Source: Kaistella sp. SH40-3 (GTDB taxonomy: Bacteria; Bacteroidota; Bacteroidia; Flavobacteriales; Weeksellaceae). From it: a stretch of 64,000 nt of DNA. The DNA lies in assembly GCF_030686865.1 (NCBI RefSeq), contig NZ_JAQYUS010000011.1, positions 1 to 64,000 on the forward strand. The letters are read 5' to 3'. The first letter of the stretch is position 1. Every line of letters starts with the position of its first letter. Below are positions 1 through 7,695 of this stretch, piece by piece. Under the pieces are notes generated by a model. The model did not search any database. It was not told the DNA's origin and saw nothing but the letters and a program-made list of their open reading frames with translations. The translations under genes and the position numbers were made by a program.

Positions 1-46
1 AGCATAAAACCCTAATTTTAACATATGAAACGAGAGAGAAAAATCT

Positions 47-235
47 ATGACCAACAATAAAAATAAAGGTATTAATTTAATAGAGTACAATTATTCTAAT
101 CTTATAACTGGATTACTTTTTGAAGAAACATATAAATTGGTATTAAAATTAGAAGAGTATCTTAAAACATATTCGTTATCACTTGATCCACTTCACTATC
201 TAGAAAATCATCAAGATAACTTTCTGTCGTGCTAA
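47..235 (+). CDS. Small hypothetical protein of the integrated element (weak)
   Basis: A 62-residue reading frame begins with ATG a few bases after a purine-rich stretch. Its last 74 bases run antisense to the 3' end of the integrase gene. I recognise no family. It is Leu/Tyr/Asn-rich and has no signal peptide or membrane segment. It lies in the AT-rich end of the integrated element, where small unconserved genes are common. It could equally be a chance frame, so confidence is low. Confidence 0.25.
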   Translation: MTNNKNKGINLIEYNYSNLITGLLFEETYKLVLKLEEYLKTYSLSLDPLHYLENHQDNFLSC

Positions 236-1388
236 TTCTTTTATGACCAAGAGATTGTTTGATTATGTTAATATTTACATCCTTTCTCAGTGCAGTTGTA
301 GCAAAAGTATGACGTGCAGTATAAAACGTTATATTCTTCTCAATACCACACGATTTAAGCATTTTTTTTAGTTGTATGTTGTAATAGCAACGAACGCTAT
401 CTTTACGAGCGATTAATTCTTCTGCAGTATATAAATCTAGATTTTTTTTAAGAATTGGGAAAATATAAGGAGTTTCAAAAGGTCGATAGAGCTTATAGAA
501 TTTTAATATCTCTTCAATGATTGGCAAATTTGGTAGTTTTATTTTTAAAAATACCTCTGTTTTATTTCTTACATAATTGAAATGATTGCTGTCTAAATCA
601 GACCACTTTAATTCTGCTAAATCTGTAAAATTCATTCCTCTTGCGTAGAATGAAAAAATGTAAAGAAATCTTGCATTTTTCGCAGCTGGTATAGTACTAA
701 TGTCAAAGTCTAACAAACTTTTAAATTCTACTTCTGTCAAGGCTTTCCGTATATTTCTCTTTTTGAATTTGGAAATTTTAAATTCGCGAAAAGGATAAAA
801 TTGAGGTTGTACAATTTTGTAATTAATCGCCTTGTTGTAAATCGTTCTTATATTTCTCATATAAACCCCAATTCCTCCGTCGTTTGCTCCTCGCTTTCTT
901 AAGAAATTTTCAAAATCTGTTAAAAATTGAAAATCAATGTTTTCAAAAGCATATTGATCTAAATCTGTTTTAAATTTCCTTAGTGCCGATATTGAATTGC
1001 CCATAGACGAGGCATAATTTACTTGATCATTATCTTTGAAAATTTGTATTTCCTTTTCGAAAAGTTCAATAAATGAAAATCCTTTTTTTTCTTTTAAGGA
1101 AAAATATTTATCAAAATGGATAAGGTTATACTGTCCGTATTTTTTTTCTAATAGATCGACAGTATCAGAAGCATCATCTTTTAATTTTCTTAAAGATTTA
1201 TTAAAACTGAGATGATTTCTAAATTTTATTGTAAATTCACTTTGTGCACTGTTCCACTCGGATAATTTGCAAGAATATGGAGTAGAGTAGAACGTTGATT
1301 TACGGTCAATAGTTACACGGAGATAGATTGGAAATAATCCTGTTTTTAAAACTTTCTTTTTACATACAATTTTGATACTTGCGCTCAT
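162..1388 (-). CDS. Tyrosine-type site-specific recombinase (integrase)
   Basis: This phage-integrase-family recombinase catalyses DNA strand exchange between an element's attP and a chromosomal attB. With the start at ATG 1388 (N-terminus MSASIKIV, usual for Bacteroidota integrases) it has 408 residues; an in-frame ATG at 1412 would add eight. The N-terminus has the arm-type fold seen in this family and a SAM-like core-binding domain follows. The C-terminal catalytic domain shows Arg250 (ARGMNF), YTAR-HTFA with Arg359, LGH with His382, and the nucleophile Tyr391 (TTESYL). The usual His of HxxR is Tyr. The gene points away from the tRNA remnant at 1540-1581, the arrangement expected at one end of an integrated island. 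The rest of the element lies left of the window. Confidence 0.93.
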   Translation of the reverse strand: MSASIKIVCKKKVLKTGLFPIYLRVTIDRKSTFYSTPYSCKLSEWNSAQSEFTIKFRNHLSFNKSLRKLKDDASDTVDLLEKKYGQYNLIHFDKYFSLKEKKGFSFIELFEKEIQIFKDNDQVNYASSMGNSISALRKFKTDLDQYAFENIDFQFLTDFENFLRKRGANDGGIGVYMRNIRTIYNKAINYKIVQPQFYPFREFKISKFKKRNIRKALTEVEFKSLLDFDISTIPAAKNARFLYIFSFYARGMNFTDLAELKWSDLDSNHFNYVRNKTEVFLKIKLPNLPIIEEILKFYKLYRPFETPYIFPILKKNLDLYTAEELIARKDSVRCYYNIQLKKMLKSCGIEKNITFYTARHTFATTALRKDVNINIIKQSLGHKRISTTESYLDDFLDSEVDQVITNMF

Positions 1389-1401
1389 TTTTTTTGGTTT
1401 T

Positions 1402-1423
1402 AGGTACAACATAGGTACAACAT
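1402..1423. repeat. Tandem 11-bp direct repeat before the integrase start
   Basis: Two perfect, directly adjacent copies of AGGTACAACAT lie at 1402-1412 and 1413-1423. They sit at the integrase start and about 120 bp from the attachment site. Short direct repeats near attP are typical arm-type binding sites for tyrosine integrases or their excisionases. That role is inferred from position. The first copy overlaps the alternative ATG at 1412. Confidence 0.6.
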
Positions 1424-1539
1424 GTGGTATCTTTTTGAGAAATTAGATGAAACCAAAAGTAAGAAGCAATATCCGTAACTGCAATATAATCAACGACTTT
1501 GAATGTAAATGAAAGCATATGAAAGGCTTCGGGTCGTTT

Positions 1540-1581
1540 CTCATAATCAGCAAGTCCCTGGTTCGAGCCCAGGTGGGGCCA
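1540..1581 (+). other. Attachment site: 3' half of a tRNA-Met(CAT) gene
   Basis: Read on the + strand, this is an anticodon loop CTCATAA (anticodon CAT), 3' anticodon stem TCAGC, variable loop AAGTC, T-stem CCTGG / T-loop TTCGAGC / CCAGG, 3' acceptor strand TGGGGCC and discriminator A. The bases to the left do not form the matching 5' anticodon stem, D-arm or acceptor strand. Only the 3' half of an elongator tRNA-Met is therefore present. This is the classic att core left by a tRNA-targeting tyrosine integrase. The reconstituted full tRNA should lie at the other end of the element, left of the window. Confidence 0.88.
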
Positions 1582-1597
1582 CAATATTGGAATAGAA

Positions 1598-1627
1598 GCA
1601 CTTACAGCGATGTAGGTGCTTTTTTTG
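1598..1627 (+). terminator. Rho-independent terminator of the original tRNA-Met unit
   Basis: A stem of AGCACTTACA with TGTAGGTGCT (one G-U pair) and a 3-nt loop is followed by a run of T. It lies 17 bp after the tRNA 3' end, as a native tRNA terminator would. This supports the view that true chromosome begins at about 1540. Confidence 0.7.
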
Positions 1628-1653
1628 TGGCTAAAATCATTATTAATAAACCG

Positions 1654-1947
1654 CTATGACAACATTTCCAACTGGCGGAAAACCGGAATTAATGATTTAC
1701 CCTTTTCAGATAAATTGTATTCGATATGCAAAGGTTTTAGTTGAACGGTAATTTTTTCTAATAAACCTTGCTCTTCCAGTTCTTTTAAAGCCACTGCAAT
1801 CGACTATTTGTTAGAACCTTCAATATCGCGCAATAGCGAACTGAATCGGACAGAATCATCAAGTGCAAGTTTAAAAATTTGTGGTTTCCATTTACCGGAA
1901 AGTAATTTTAATAATCCTTCTGCAGGACAGGACTTTTCGTTTTCCAT
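1654..1947 (-). pseudogene. HxlR-family transcriptional regulator, broken by an in-frame TAG
   Basis: Translation from ATG 1947 gives 47 residues (MENEKSCPAEGLLKLLSGKW...), then TAG at 1806-1804. The same frame continues with SIAVALKELEEQGLL to a stop at 1654. The join is a standard HxlR winged helix of about 97 codons. The stop falls where the family usually has Gln or Arg in the recognition region (CAG to TAG is one change). HxlR proteins are small redox- or aldehyde-responsive regulators. This one is divergent from the DsbA-family gene at 2114, a common pairing. Both are damaged. An alternative is a sequencing error, which is less likely for a substitution. Confidence 0.82.
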
Positions 1948-1969
1948 TCTTTTGAGTAGTCATATTTTT

Positions 1970-1989
1970 CTGACTTATTGTGAAGTCAG
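1970..1989. promoter_or_regulatory. Inverted repeat in the divergent HxlR/DsbA intergenic region
   Basis: CTGACTT and AAGTCAG form a perfect 7-bp inverted repeat separated by 6 bp. It lies 23 bp upstream of the HxlR start, in the space shared with the divergent thiol-oxidoreductase gene. HxlR regulators usually bind such dyads between themselves and their target, so this is a plausible operator. The role is inference. Confidence 0.4.
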
Positions 1990-2113
1990 GTTAATTGGCA
2001 GACCTTTGCTTCAAAGTTAATCAATATATTAAGTACGACGAAAGCAATCCCTTTGTTTTGATTTATATATTTTATTAAAAAGTGATTGTGACAGTCAACA
2101 AAAAAATTCTGTT

Positions 2114-3039
2114 ATGGAAAATACATTTAATAATCCACTCTTATGTAACCCTGAAACTGGGGTTTGTGAAATACCAACCGAAGAAAAATCCGCAGAAGCC
2201 GAATTCATTTCGAGCCAAACAAAACCTGTAAAAATCATTTACTTCACCGATCCTATTTGTTCTTCATGTGGGGAATTGAACCTCAACTGCGAAAATTAAA
2301 ACTGGAATATGGCGATCAGATTGAAATCGATTACCGCATGGGCGGACTTTTACCGGACTGGAAGTACAATAGTGGCGGAATCAGCAAACCTTCCGATGTG
2401 GCGCATCACTGGGACGAAGTAAGCGAATATTACGATATGCCGATTGATGGCGATTTGTGGCTTGAAGATCCGTTGAATTCTTCCTATCCGCCTTCTATTG
2501 CATTTAAAGCAGCACAAATGCAGGATGATGACAAAGCGATTGCCTTTATGCGAACTTTAAAAGAAATGGTCTTTTTGGAAAAGAAAAATATCACGAAGTG
2601 GGAATATATGAGTCAGGCTGCGACGGAAAATGACCTAGATCCCGCAAAACTTAAAAAAGATTACGAAAGCCGGGCGAAAGATTTATTTCAGGCCGACTTA
2701 AGTTTGGCGCAGAACATGCGTGTGCGAGGTTTTCCTACGTTGTTTTTTATAGACGGTGAAAATAATCAGGAAATCGTTTACGGTTTCAGGCCTTATCAAG
2801 ACTATGAAAATGCCGTTTTAAAAACTTTTCCTAAAGCAGTAAAAAAAGAATACGATCATTCATGGAGCGGCTTATTTGCAAAATATCCCACTTTGACGAA
2901 AACAGAATTTGCCGAATTATCAGGTTTATCAAAATCGGAAAGCGAAACGCTTTTAGAACAGTTAACCGATGAAGGAAAACTAATTAAAACGACGACTAAG
3001 AATGGAAATAGGTGGACTCTTAAAAATGCCACTAATTAA
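2114..3039 (+). pseudogene. DsbA-family thiol oxidoreductase (SpxH/YjbH-like), frameshifted
   Basis: The first frame (2114-2299) gives MENTFNNPLLCNPETGVCEIP... up to the thioredoxin active site CSSC, then runs out of frame. The second frame resumes at Gly of WGIEPQLRKL and continues to 3039. One missing base next to 2269/2270 (TGT[T]GGGGA) would restore CSSCWGIEP. The repaired protein would be about 308 residues: a DsbA/FrnE-like thioredoxin fold with a helical insertion, the cis-Pro region RGFPTLFF, and a C-terminal winged-helix-like segment. Related proteins act as cytosolic thiol oxidoreductases or Spx adaptors. With the HxlR gene also broken, the module is probably dead. A one-base assembly error remains possible. 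Confidence 0.82.
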
Positions 3040-3064
3040 TTACTTCTTTTCCGTCAAAATATGC

Positions 3065-3101
3065 AAAAGAGAATTTCCAAAATTAGGGAGTTCTCTTTTT
3101 T
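3065..3101 (+). terminator. Rho-independent terminator after the DsbA-family pseudogene
   Basis: AAAAGAGAA pairs with TTCTCTTTT across a 17-nt loop and leads into a T-run, 26 bp after the stop codon. The loop is long, so strength is uncertain. The rest of the 300-bp space to 3339 is AT-rich, and I see no gene in it. Confidence 0.5.
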
Positions 3102-3339
3102 GTTGGGTCATAAAATCGATACATTGGGTGTAAATTAAAATGTTTGATATCGTGCAAATTTTTACTTTAAGAATATGTAATGAATTACACATTGAACTGC
3201 GATCAAAACGGTTTTTCTATTAAATTTTGAACCATTATATAATGTTTCTAATTATCTATTTTGGCAATGTTCTTGTATTGTATGGTCCTGAATTTTAAGT
3301 TTAAAATTTATAGGAACTTTAAAAAAAATAATATTACAA

Positions 3340-3924
3340 ATGAACAAGACTATTTTAACACTTGCAATGACTTCTGCTTTATTTCTAACTTCTTGCAACG
3401 ATACTGCAAAGAAGGAGAGTAAGGATGTTACAACCACTACAGAATCAGTAGATCAGACCAATTCAGATCAAATTATAAAAACAACTTCAACAGATAAAAA
3501 CGGCAAAACACTCGAGTTGGCGGTGGATCCTATAAAAGGTCTTGCAACCGTTAATTTTAATGGCGAAACAATCGAATTGGTGCAGGAGAAATCGGCGTCA
3601 GGAGTATGGTTTAAAAATGATACGTACGAATTAACAGGAAAAGGCAACGATATTGAATTGAAAAAAGACGGTAAAGTAGTTTTTGAACATACCGATGATA
3701 AAGTTAATCTGGAAGCGAAAAATGATAAAGGCGATGTTTTGACCATGAATTTTAACAATTCAGACGGAACTGTAAAAGCCTATTTAAACGGCGGTGATCA
3801 AATCGATCTTAAAGAAGAAAAAGCAGCCTCAGGAATCTGGTACAAAAATGACCACTACGAATTACGTGGTAAAGGTGATCAGTATGAGTTGACTAAGGAC
3901 GGAAAAACGGTATTTAAAAACTAA
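3340..3924 (+). CDS. Lipoprotein with two MliC-like (lysozyme-inhibitor) domains
   Basis: A 194-residue exported lipoprotein. The signal sequence MNKTILTLAMTSALFLTSC ends in a lipobox with Cys19, followed by an acidic/Thr-rich linker. Two tandem repeats of about 70 residues follow (roughly 48-118 and 123-194). Each carries the signature ASG(V/I)W(F/Y)KND.YEL.GKG...L.KDGK.VF, which resembles the MliC/PliC family that binds the active site of c-type lysozyme. MliC proteins normally have one domain; here it is duplicated. The gene stands alone with its own terminator. The family assignment rests on motif resemblance, and inhibitory activity is not shown. Confidence 0.68.
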   Translation: MNKTILTLAMTSALFLTSCNDTAKKESKDVTTTTESVDQTNSDQIIKTTSTDKNGKTLELAVDPIKGLATVNFNGETIELVQEKSASGVWFKNDTYELTGKGNDIELKKDGKVVFEHTDDKVNLEAKNDKGDVLTMNFNNSDGTVKAYLNGGDQIDLKEEKAASGIWYKNDHYELRGKGDQYELTKDGKTVFKN

Positions 3925-3969
3925 AAATTACATTTCTGCCATTAGCACAATACTAATTGAAATATCATA

Positions 3970-3998
3970 AAAAGTCCTGTTGAAAAACAGGACTTTTT
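3970..3998 (+). terminator. Rho-independent terminator after the MliC-like gene
   Basis: AAAGTCCTGT and ACAGGACTTT form a perfect stem around a short TGAAAA loop, followed by T residues. It lies 46 bp beyond the stop codon. Confidence 0.85.
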
Positions 3999-4120
3999 TG
4001 GTTTCAAAAATGGTCGGTTTAATTTTTATAGCAAAGTCTAGTGCAGATAGATTTACTTTTCAGAAGTAATGCTAAATAAAGCAACCTCACAAATTCAAAT
4101 TTTAAAAACTTAAGAGGTAA

Positions 4121-4240
4121 ATGATTTCGATTAAACTTAAAAAAATCGTAAATTTCGGCGCCTTAGAGAGGGAGTTTTTGACCAGTCATGAAGAACATCT
4201 CTCAGTACTTTCAAATGGAATCTCTCATCAATTTAAATAA
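4121..4240 (+). CDS. Possible 39-residue leader or small protein
   Basis: An ATG preceded by AAGAGG opens a 39-codon frame (MISIKLKKIVNFGALE... ending HQFK) that stops 15 bp before the acidic protein gene at 4256. It is charged and has no membrane segment. It may be a translationally coupled small protein or simply leader sequence. I see no family signature. The remainder of 3999-4120 holds nothing I recognise. Confidence 0.3.
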   Translation: MISIKLKKIVNFGALEREFLTSHEEHLSVLSNGISHQFK

Positions 4241-4255
4241 AAAAAACCGTTTACT

Positions 4256-5098
4256 ATGATCGATAAAAATTTTTACCTTGAAAACCTTTCTGCTTTTGAT
4301 ATTCTGATAGAAGATGAAGACCGTAAAGAAGCGGAAAAAGTTATTTTCAGGGTTTTCAGTATGCTGCAACGGGATAAAATTTGGCTTCGGGACATTGCAA
4401 CTGAAGAGGAAATCTTTGAAGAGGACGTAGAACTTTTGGAGGAGGTTGAAGAAGAGTTGAAAGAACTCGATGAAAAATATGAATTTCGCTTTGATGAATT
4501 TTACAAATTGGTTCAGCAGGAGATGAAGAAAATGCAATCGAAATCAAATATAAATCCTGCGGATGAAGAAATTTTCGATGGCGAAGAAGATACTTTTGAG
4601 GACGAAGACGGAGAAAAACTTGACGACCTTAACGAAGATTTTGAAATAGGAGATGAAGATTTTTTAGAGGAGGACGAAGACTTTTATGATGAAGACGAAG
4701 ATGATGATAACGACGCCTTAAGTCATTTATCTGATGAAGAAATCGATTTGGTGCCCGAGTATATTTTGGAAAGCGCAAAAACAAGATTTAACTATCCTGA
4801 GTTTTTAGAATCATTTCCTGTGGCTGATGAAGAATTTGTAGAAGAGCAGTTTCTTTTTCCTGTCATTGTCGGAAAAGCATTCGGAGAAACCGATATTGAA
4901 ATTGCTGAAAAAATGCACTCAAACTTCATGATGATCGGATATCAAATTGAAATGAACGACCTTATGAAAATGATTGAGCAGAAAGGAAAAGAACTCGGAC
5001 TTGAGATTTTAGCCTTTAAAGTAGCCTCCGATTCTTTACATCAAGGTGCACATCCAACAGCGGTGGTTGAGCAGATTTCGCAATTATTAAAGCCATAA
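4256..5098 (+). CDS. Hypothetical highly acidic protein
   Basis: 280 residues in three parts. An N-terminal helical part (about 1-100) has Glu-rich, coiled-coil-like stretches. A central disordered Asp/Glu segment (about 101-165) is dominated by D and E. A C-terminal globular part (about 170-280) carries the motif HSNFMMIGYQIEMNDLMKMIE and ends QISQLLKP. There is no signal peptide or membrane segment, so it is probably cytosolic. I do not recognise the family. It precedes the M17 aminopeptidase gene by 54 bp on the same strand and could be cotranscribed with it. The acidic core could bind cations or basic proteins, but that is speculation. Confidence 0.8.
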   Translation: MIDKNFYLENLSAFDILIEDEDRKEAEKVIFRVFSMLQRDKIWLRDIATEEEIFEEDVELLEEVEEELKELDEKYEFRFDEFYKLVQQEMKKMQSKSNINPADEEIFDGEEDTFEDEDGEKLDDLNEDFEIGDEDFLEEDEDFYDEDEDDDNDALSHLSDEEIDLVPEYILESAKTRFNYPEFLESFPVADEEFVEEQFLFPVIVGKAFGETDIEIAEKMHSNFMMIGYQIEMNDLMKMIEQKGKELGLEILAFKVASDSLHQGAHPTAVVEQISQLLKP

Positions 5099-5152
5099 TT
5101 GGTTCATAATAGCAATTTAGTAATAAATAAAATTTAAAATAAAGAATTAAAA

Positions 5153-6583
5153 ATGATAGATAATTATTTAAACGCAGAGTTAATATTGAACTCTCAAAAC
5201 GATAATAAGAATGGTAATGAATTAGAACTGCTTATCAATTCTGCAGATGAGGTTTCAAACCAATATCCAAAATCGGTTGTTGAATCGATTAAGGAAGCCT
5301 TTGAAAAAAAGAAGAACAAAGTAATCATCACCAATGGTGATATTCAGAAGTTTTTAATCGCTCTTCCAAAAACAGATCTAGAAAGTTTAAGACTTGCCGG
5401 TGCTTCGGTTTTTCAGGCTTTGAAAAATGAGAATTGTAAAGAGGTTAACATTAATGGCGTACAGGATTTAGATGAAAATCAAAGAATCGCTTTTCTTGAA
5501 GGTTTGCTTTTGAGCAGTTACAGTTTTTCTAGATATAAAAAAGAGAAATCAGGCGTTCAGATTAAAGTTTCTTGTACTTCAAATTTCATTGATGAAAAGT
5601 CTTTGACTGAATTAAAAAAACTTGCCGAAGCAGTCTCATTAACCAAAACCATGGTCAATGAACCGCCTCAATTTATGGATGCGCTGAAATTCGCAGAATA
5701 CGCCGTAGATGCTGGAAAGAAATTCGGATTTGAAACTCAAATATTAGGTAAAGCACAAATTGAAGAATTGCGAATGGGCGGAATTCTTGCCGTCAACAGA
5801 GGATCTTCTATACCACCAACATTTAATATTTTCAATTATAAACCTGAAAATGCGGTCAATGAGAAACCTTTAGTTTTGGTTGGTAAAGGAGTTACGTTTG
5901 ATACAGGCGGTTATTCAATAAAAGTAGGAGGGAATATGACTTCTATGAAATCCGATATGGCCGGTGGAGCCGCAGTTTTAGGAATTGTTTCCGCCGCTGC
6001 CGCAAATAAACTGCCCTACCATATTATCGGTTTGGTTTCAGCAACAGATAACAAAATTTCTTCTGATGCTTTGGTAGTCGATGATATCATTACCATGATG
6101 GATGGAACGACTGTAGAAGTTCAAAATACCGATGCCGAAGGACGTTTGGTTTTAGCTGATGCTTTGACTTATGCAGAACGTTTTAATCCTGAATTAGTGG
6201 TTGATATGGCAACATTGACAGGCGCTTCTGTAGCAATCACAGGATCGTTCGGAATTGCAATGGCCGGAAATGATCAAAGTGCTATGGACTTATTGAAGGT
6301 GTCTGGAGAAGAGACTTATGAAAGATTGATCCAACTGCCATTCTGGACAGAATTTGAAGATTTACTAAAATCTGATATTGCAGATTTAAAAAATATCGGT
6401 GGACCAATTGGTGGCGCAACAACCGCCGGAAAATTCCTGGAACATTTCACCGATTACCCATGGATCCATTTGGATATCGCCGGAGCCTCATTTGTAAATG
6501 ATGCAAAAGGATACCGACAAAGTGGGGGTACCGGAGTTGCCGTCAGATTATTATATCAGTTTATTAAAACAAAATGTAAATGA
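5153..6583 (+). CDS. M17 family leucyl aminopeptidase
   Basis: A 476-residue cytosolic dizinc exopeptidase that removes N-terminal residues, often Leu, from peptides. The C-terminal catalytic domain shows the first metal/catalytic cluster GKGVTFDTGGYSIK and the signature NTDAEGRL at residues 325-332, which supplies Asp and Glu metal ligands and the Arg. The less conserved N-terminal domain (about 1-150) matches the hexamerisation domain. The length is normal. The gene is probably cotranscribed with the acidic protein before it. The product is close to PepA in type, but a paralogue with another substrate preference is possible. Confidence 0.93.
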   Translation: MIDNYLNAELILNSQNDNKNGNELELLINSADEVSNQYPKSVVESIKEAFEKKKNKVIITNGDIQKFLIALPKTDLESLRLAGASVFQALKNENCKEVNINGVQDLDENQRIAFLEGLLLSSYSFSRYKKEKSGVQIKVSCTSNFIDEKSLTELKKLAEAVSLTKTMVNEPPQFMDALKFAEYAVDAGKKFGFETQILGKAQIEELRMGGILAVNRGSSIPPTFNIFNYKPENAVNEKPLVLVGKGVTFDTGGYSIKVGGNMTSMKSDMAGGAAVLGIVSAAAANKLPYHIIGLVSATDNKISSDALVVDDIITMMDGTTVEVQNTDAEGRLVLADALTYAERFNPELVVDMATLTGASVAITGSFGIAMAGNDQSAMDLLKVSGEETYERLIQLPFWTEFEDLLKSDIADLKNIGGPIGGATTAGKFLEHFTDYPWIHLDIAGASFVNDAKGYRQSGGTGVAVRLLYQFIKTKCK

Positions 6584-6637
6584 AAATTTATTGAAAACAT
6601 TATAAATTGCTAGTTAATTATCTGAATTTTTTAAACC

Positions 6638-6804
6638 ACAAAAGGCACAAAAGTTTTGTTCTTTATAGTATTCCAAAAGTGCTAAAAAGGATAGCATCGT
6701 GTAGTGTAAACTTTATACTTTTTCCTCTTTGCTAAGTGAAACGCCTTTGCGCTCGTAATTTTAGGTAGCATTTTGGTAGAAACGTTTGCGTATTTGCGTT
6801 AAAA
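6638..6804. repeat. Dispersed intergenic repeat, family A copy 1 (with 5' companion)
   Basis: This fills the 302-bp space between the aminopeptidase and SDR genes. The core at 6726-6804 reads CTTTGCTAAGTGAAACGCC, then TTTGCGCTCGTAATTTT, then a variable middle, then TTTGCGTATTTGCGTTAAAA. It is a diverged copy of the sequences at 15398, 53141 and 53291. The upstream part starting ACCACAAAAGGCACAAAAG looks like an extra module of the same family. No gene is present. Confidence 0.75.
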
Positions 6805-6885
6805 GAATGGGTTTAGAAAAATTAATCACGATCAGAGAGTAAGCAATATTGTATTCAGTAAATTTGTACTATAAAAATAAATCAA

Positions 6886-7599
6886 ATGAATTTAAAAGGA
6901 AAAAACGCCATCGTTACAGGTGGAGGTAGAGGTCTTGGAAAAGCAGTGGCTTTAATTTTGGCTAAAGAAGGTGTCAATATCGGCATCACAGGACGTAATG
7001 AAGAAAACTTAAAAACAACCGTTGAAGAATTGAAGGGTTTAGGAGTTCAGGCTTCTTACGCCATTTTCAGTGTGGATGATGAATCTGCGGTTCAAAAAGG
7101 AATTTCAGATCTGGCAAAGGATTTAGGTGGAGTAGATATTCTCATCAACAACGCTGGAATTGGTGATTTTGGAAGTATTGAAGAAATGCCGTCTGAAACT
7201 TGGGAACAGGTAATTAAGACCAATTTGTTCGGCGTTTATTATGCTGCAAAGGCAGTCTATCCATTTTTAAAAGAAAAAGGAGCGGGCGATATCGTCAACG
7301 TTGCTTCAACAGCAGGTTTAAAAGGTGGGCCAAATATGTCGGCTTATGCTGCTTCGAAAGCGGCCGTAGTTTCGTTATCACAGTCGATGATGGCAGAATG
7401 GCGTAAACAGAATATCCGCGTCATTACTTTAACGCCAAGTACGATCGCTTCTGATTTGTCGATTCAAGGTGGTTTGACCGATGGAAATCCAGAAACTGTA
7501 CTTCAACCTGAAGATTTTGCTGAATGGGTAAGAGATATTTTGAAAATGAACAGAAGAGCATTAATTGCTAATGGTTCTATTTTTTCAACCAATCCTTAA
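6886..7599 (+). CDS. SDR-family 3-ketoacyl-ACP reductase-like oxidoreductase
   Basis: A 237-residue classical short-chain dehydrogenase/reductase. The Rossmann motif TGGGRGLG is near residue 11, NNAGIG near 88, and the catalytic set has VASTAG with YAASK near 150-154. This suggests an NADP(H)-dependent carbonyl reductase of the FabG type. It is not linked to fatty-acid genes here, so a role in fatty-acid synthesis is unproven. A TAAATTTG '-7' box lies at 6859-6866. The gene ends before a strong terminator and is monocistronic. Confidence 0.88.
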   Translation: MNLKGKNAIVTGGGRGLGKAVALILAKEGVNIGITGRNEENLKTTVEELKGLGVQASYAIFSVDDESAVQKGISDLAKDLGGVDILINNAGIGDFGSIEEMPSETWEQVIKTNLFGVYYAAKAVYPFLKEKGAGDIVNVASTAGLKGGPNMSAYAASKAAVVSLSQSMMAEWRKQNIRVITLTPSTIASDLSIQGGLTDGNPETVLQPEDFAEWVRDILKMNRRALIANGSIFSTNP

Positions 7600-7642
7600 T
7601 CGTCATTCTTTAAAAATTAATAAAGAGTTTAAATACTTATAT

Positions 7643-7676
7643 CAAAAGCGGGTTTTTGCCCGCTTTTGTTTTTTTT
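7643..7676 (+). terminator. Rho-independent terminator after the SDR gene
   Basis: CAAAAGCGGG and CCCGCTTTTG form a perfect 10-bp stem with a short T-rich loop, followed by eight T residues in a nine-base tail. Confidence 0.92.
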
Positions 7677-7681
7677 AGTTT

Positions 7682-7689
7682 TAAATTTG
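7682..7689 (+). promoter_or_regulatory. TAnnTTTG '-7' promoter box of the GDPD gene
   Basis: TAAATTTG matches the Bacteroidota -7 consensus TAnnTTTG and ends 6 bp before the ATG at 7696. A TTG at 7656-7658, 23 bp upstream, could be the -33 element. The leader would be extremely short. Confidence 0.5.
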
Positions 7690-7695
7690 TAAATC

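Noticed and set aside
1360-1584. A - strand frame starting MWPHLGSNQG over the tRNA remnant and integrase start
   Set aside because: LGSNQG-type peptides are the known false translation of the antisense strand of tRNA T-arms; the region is the att site.
1808-2020. A + strand 70-residue frame
   Set aside because: It is the antisense shadow of the HxlR pseudogene, which explains the sequence better.
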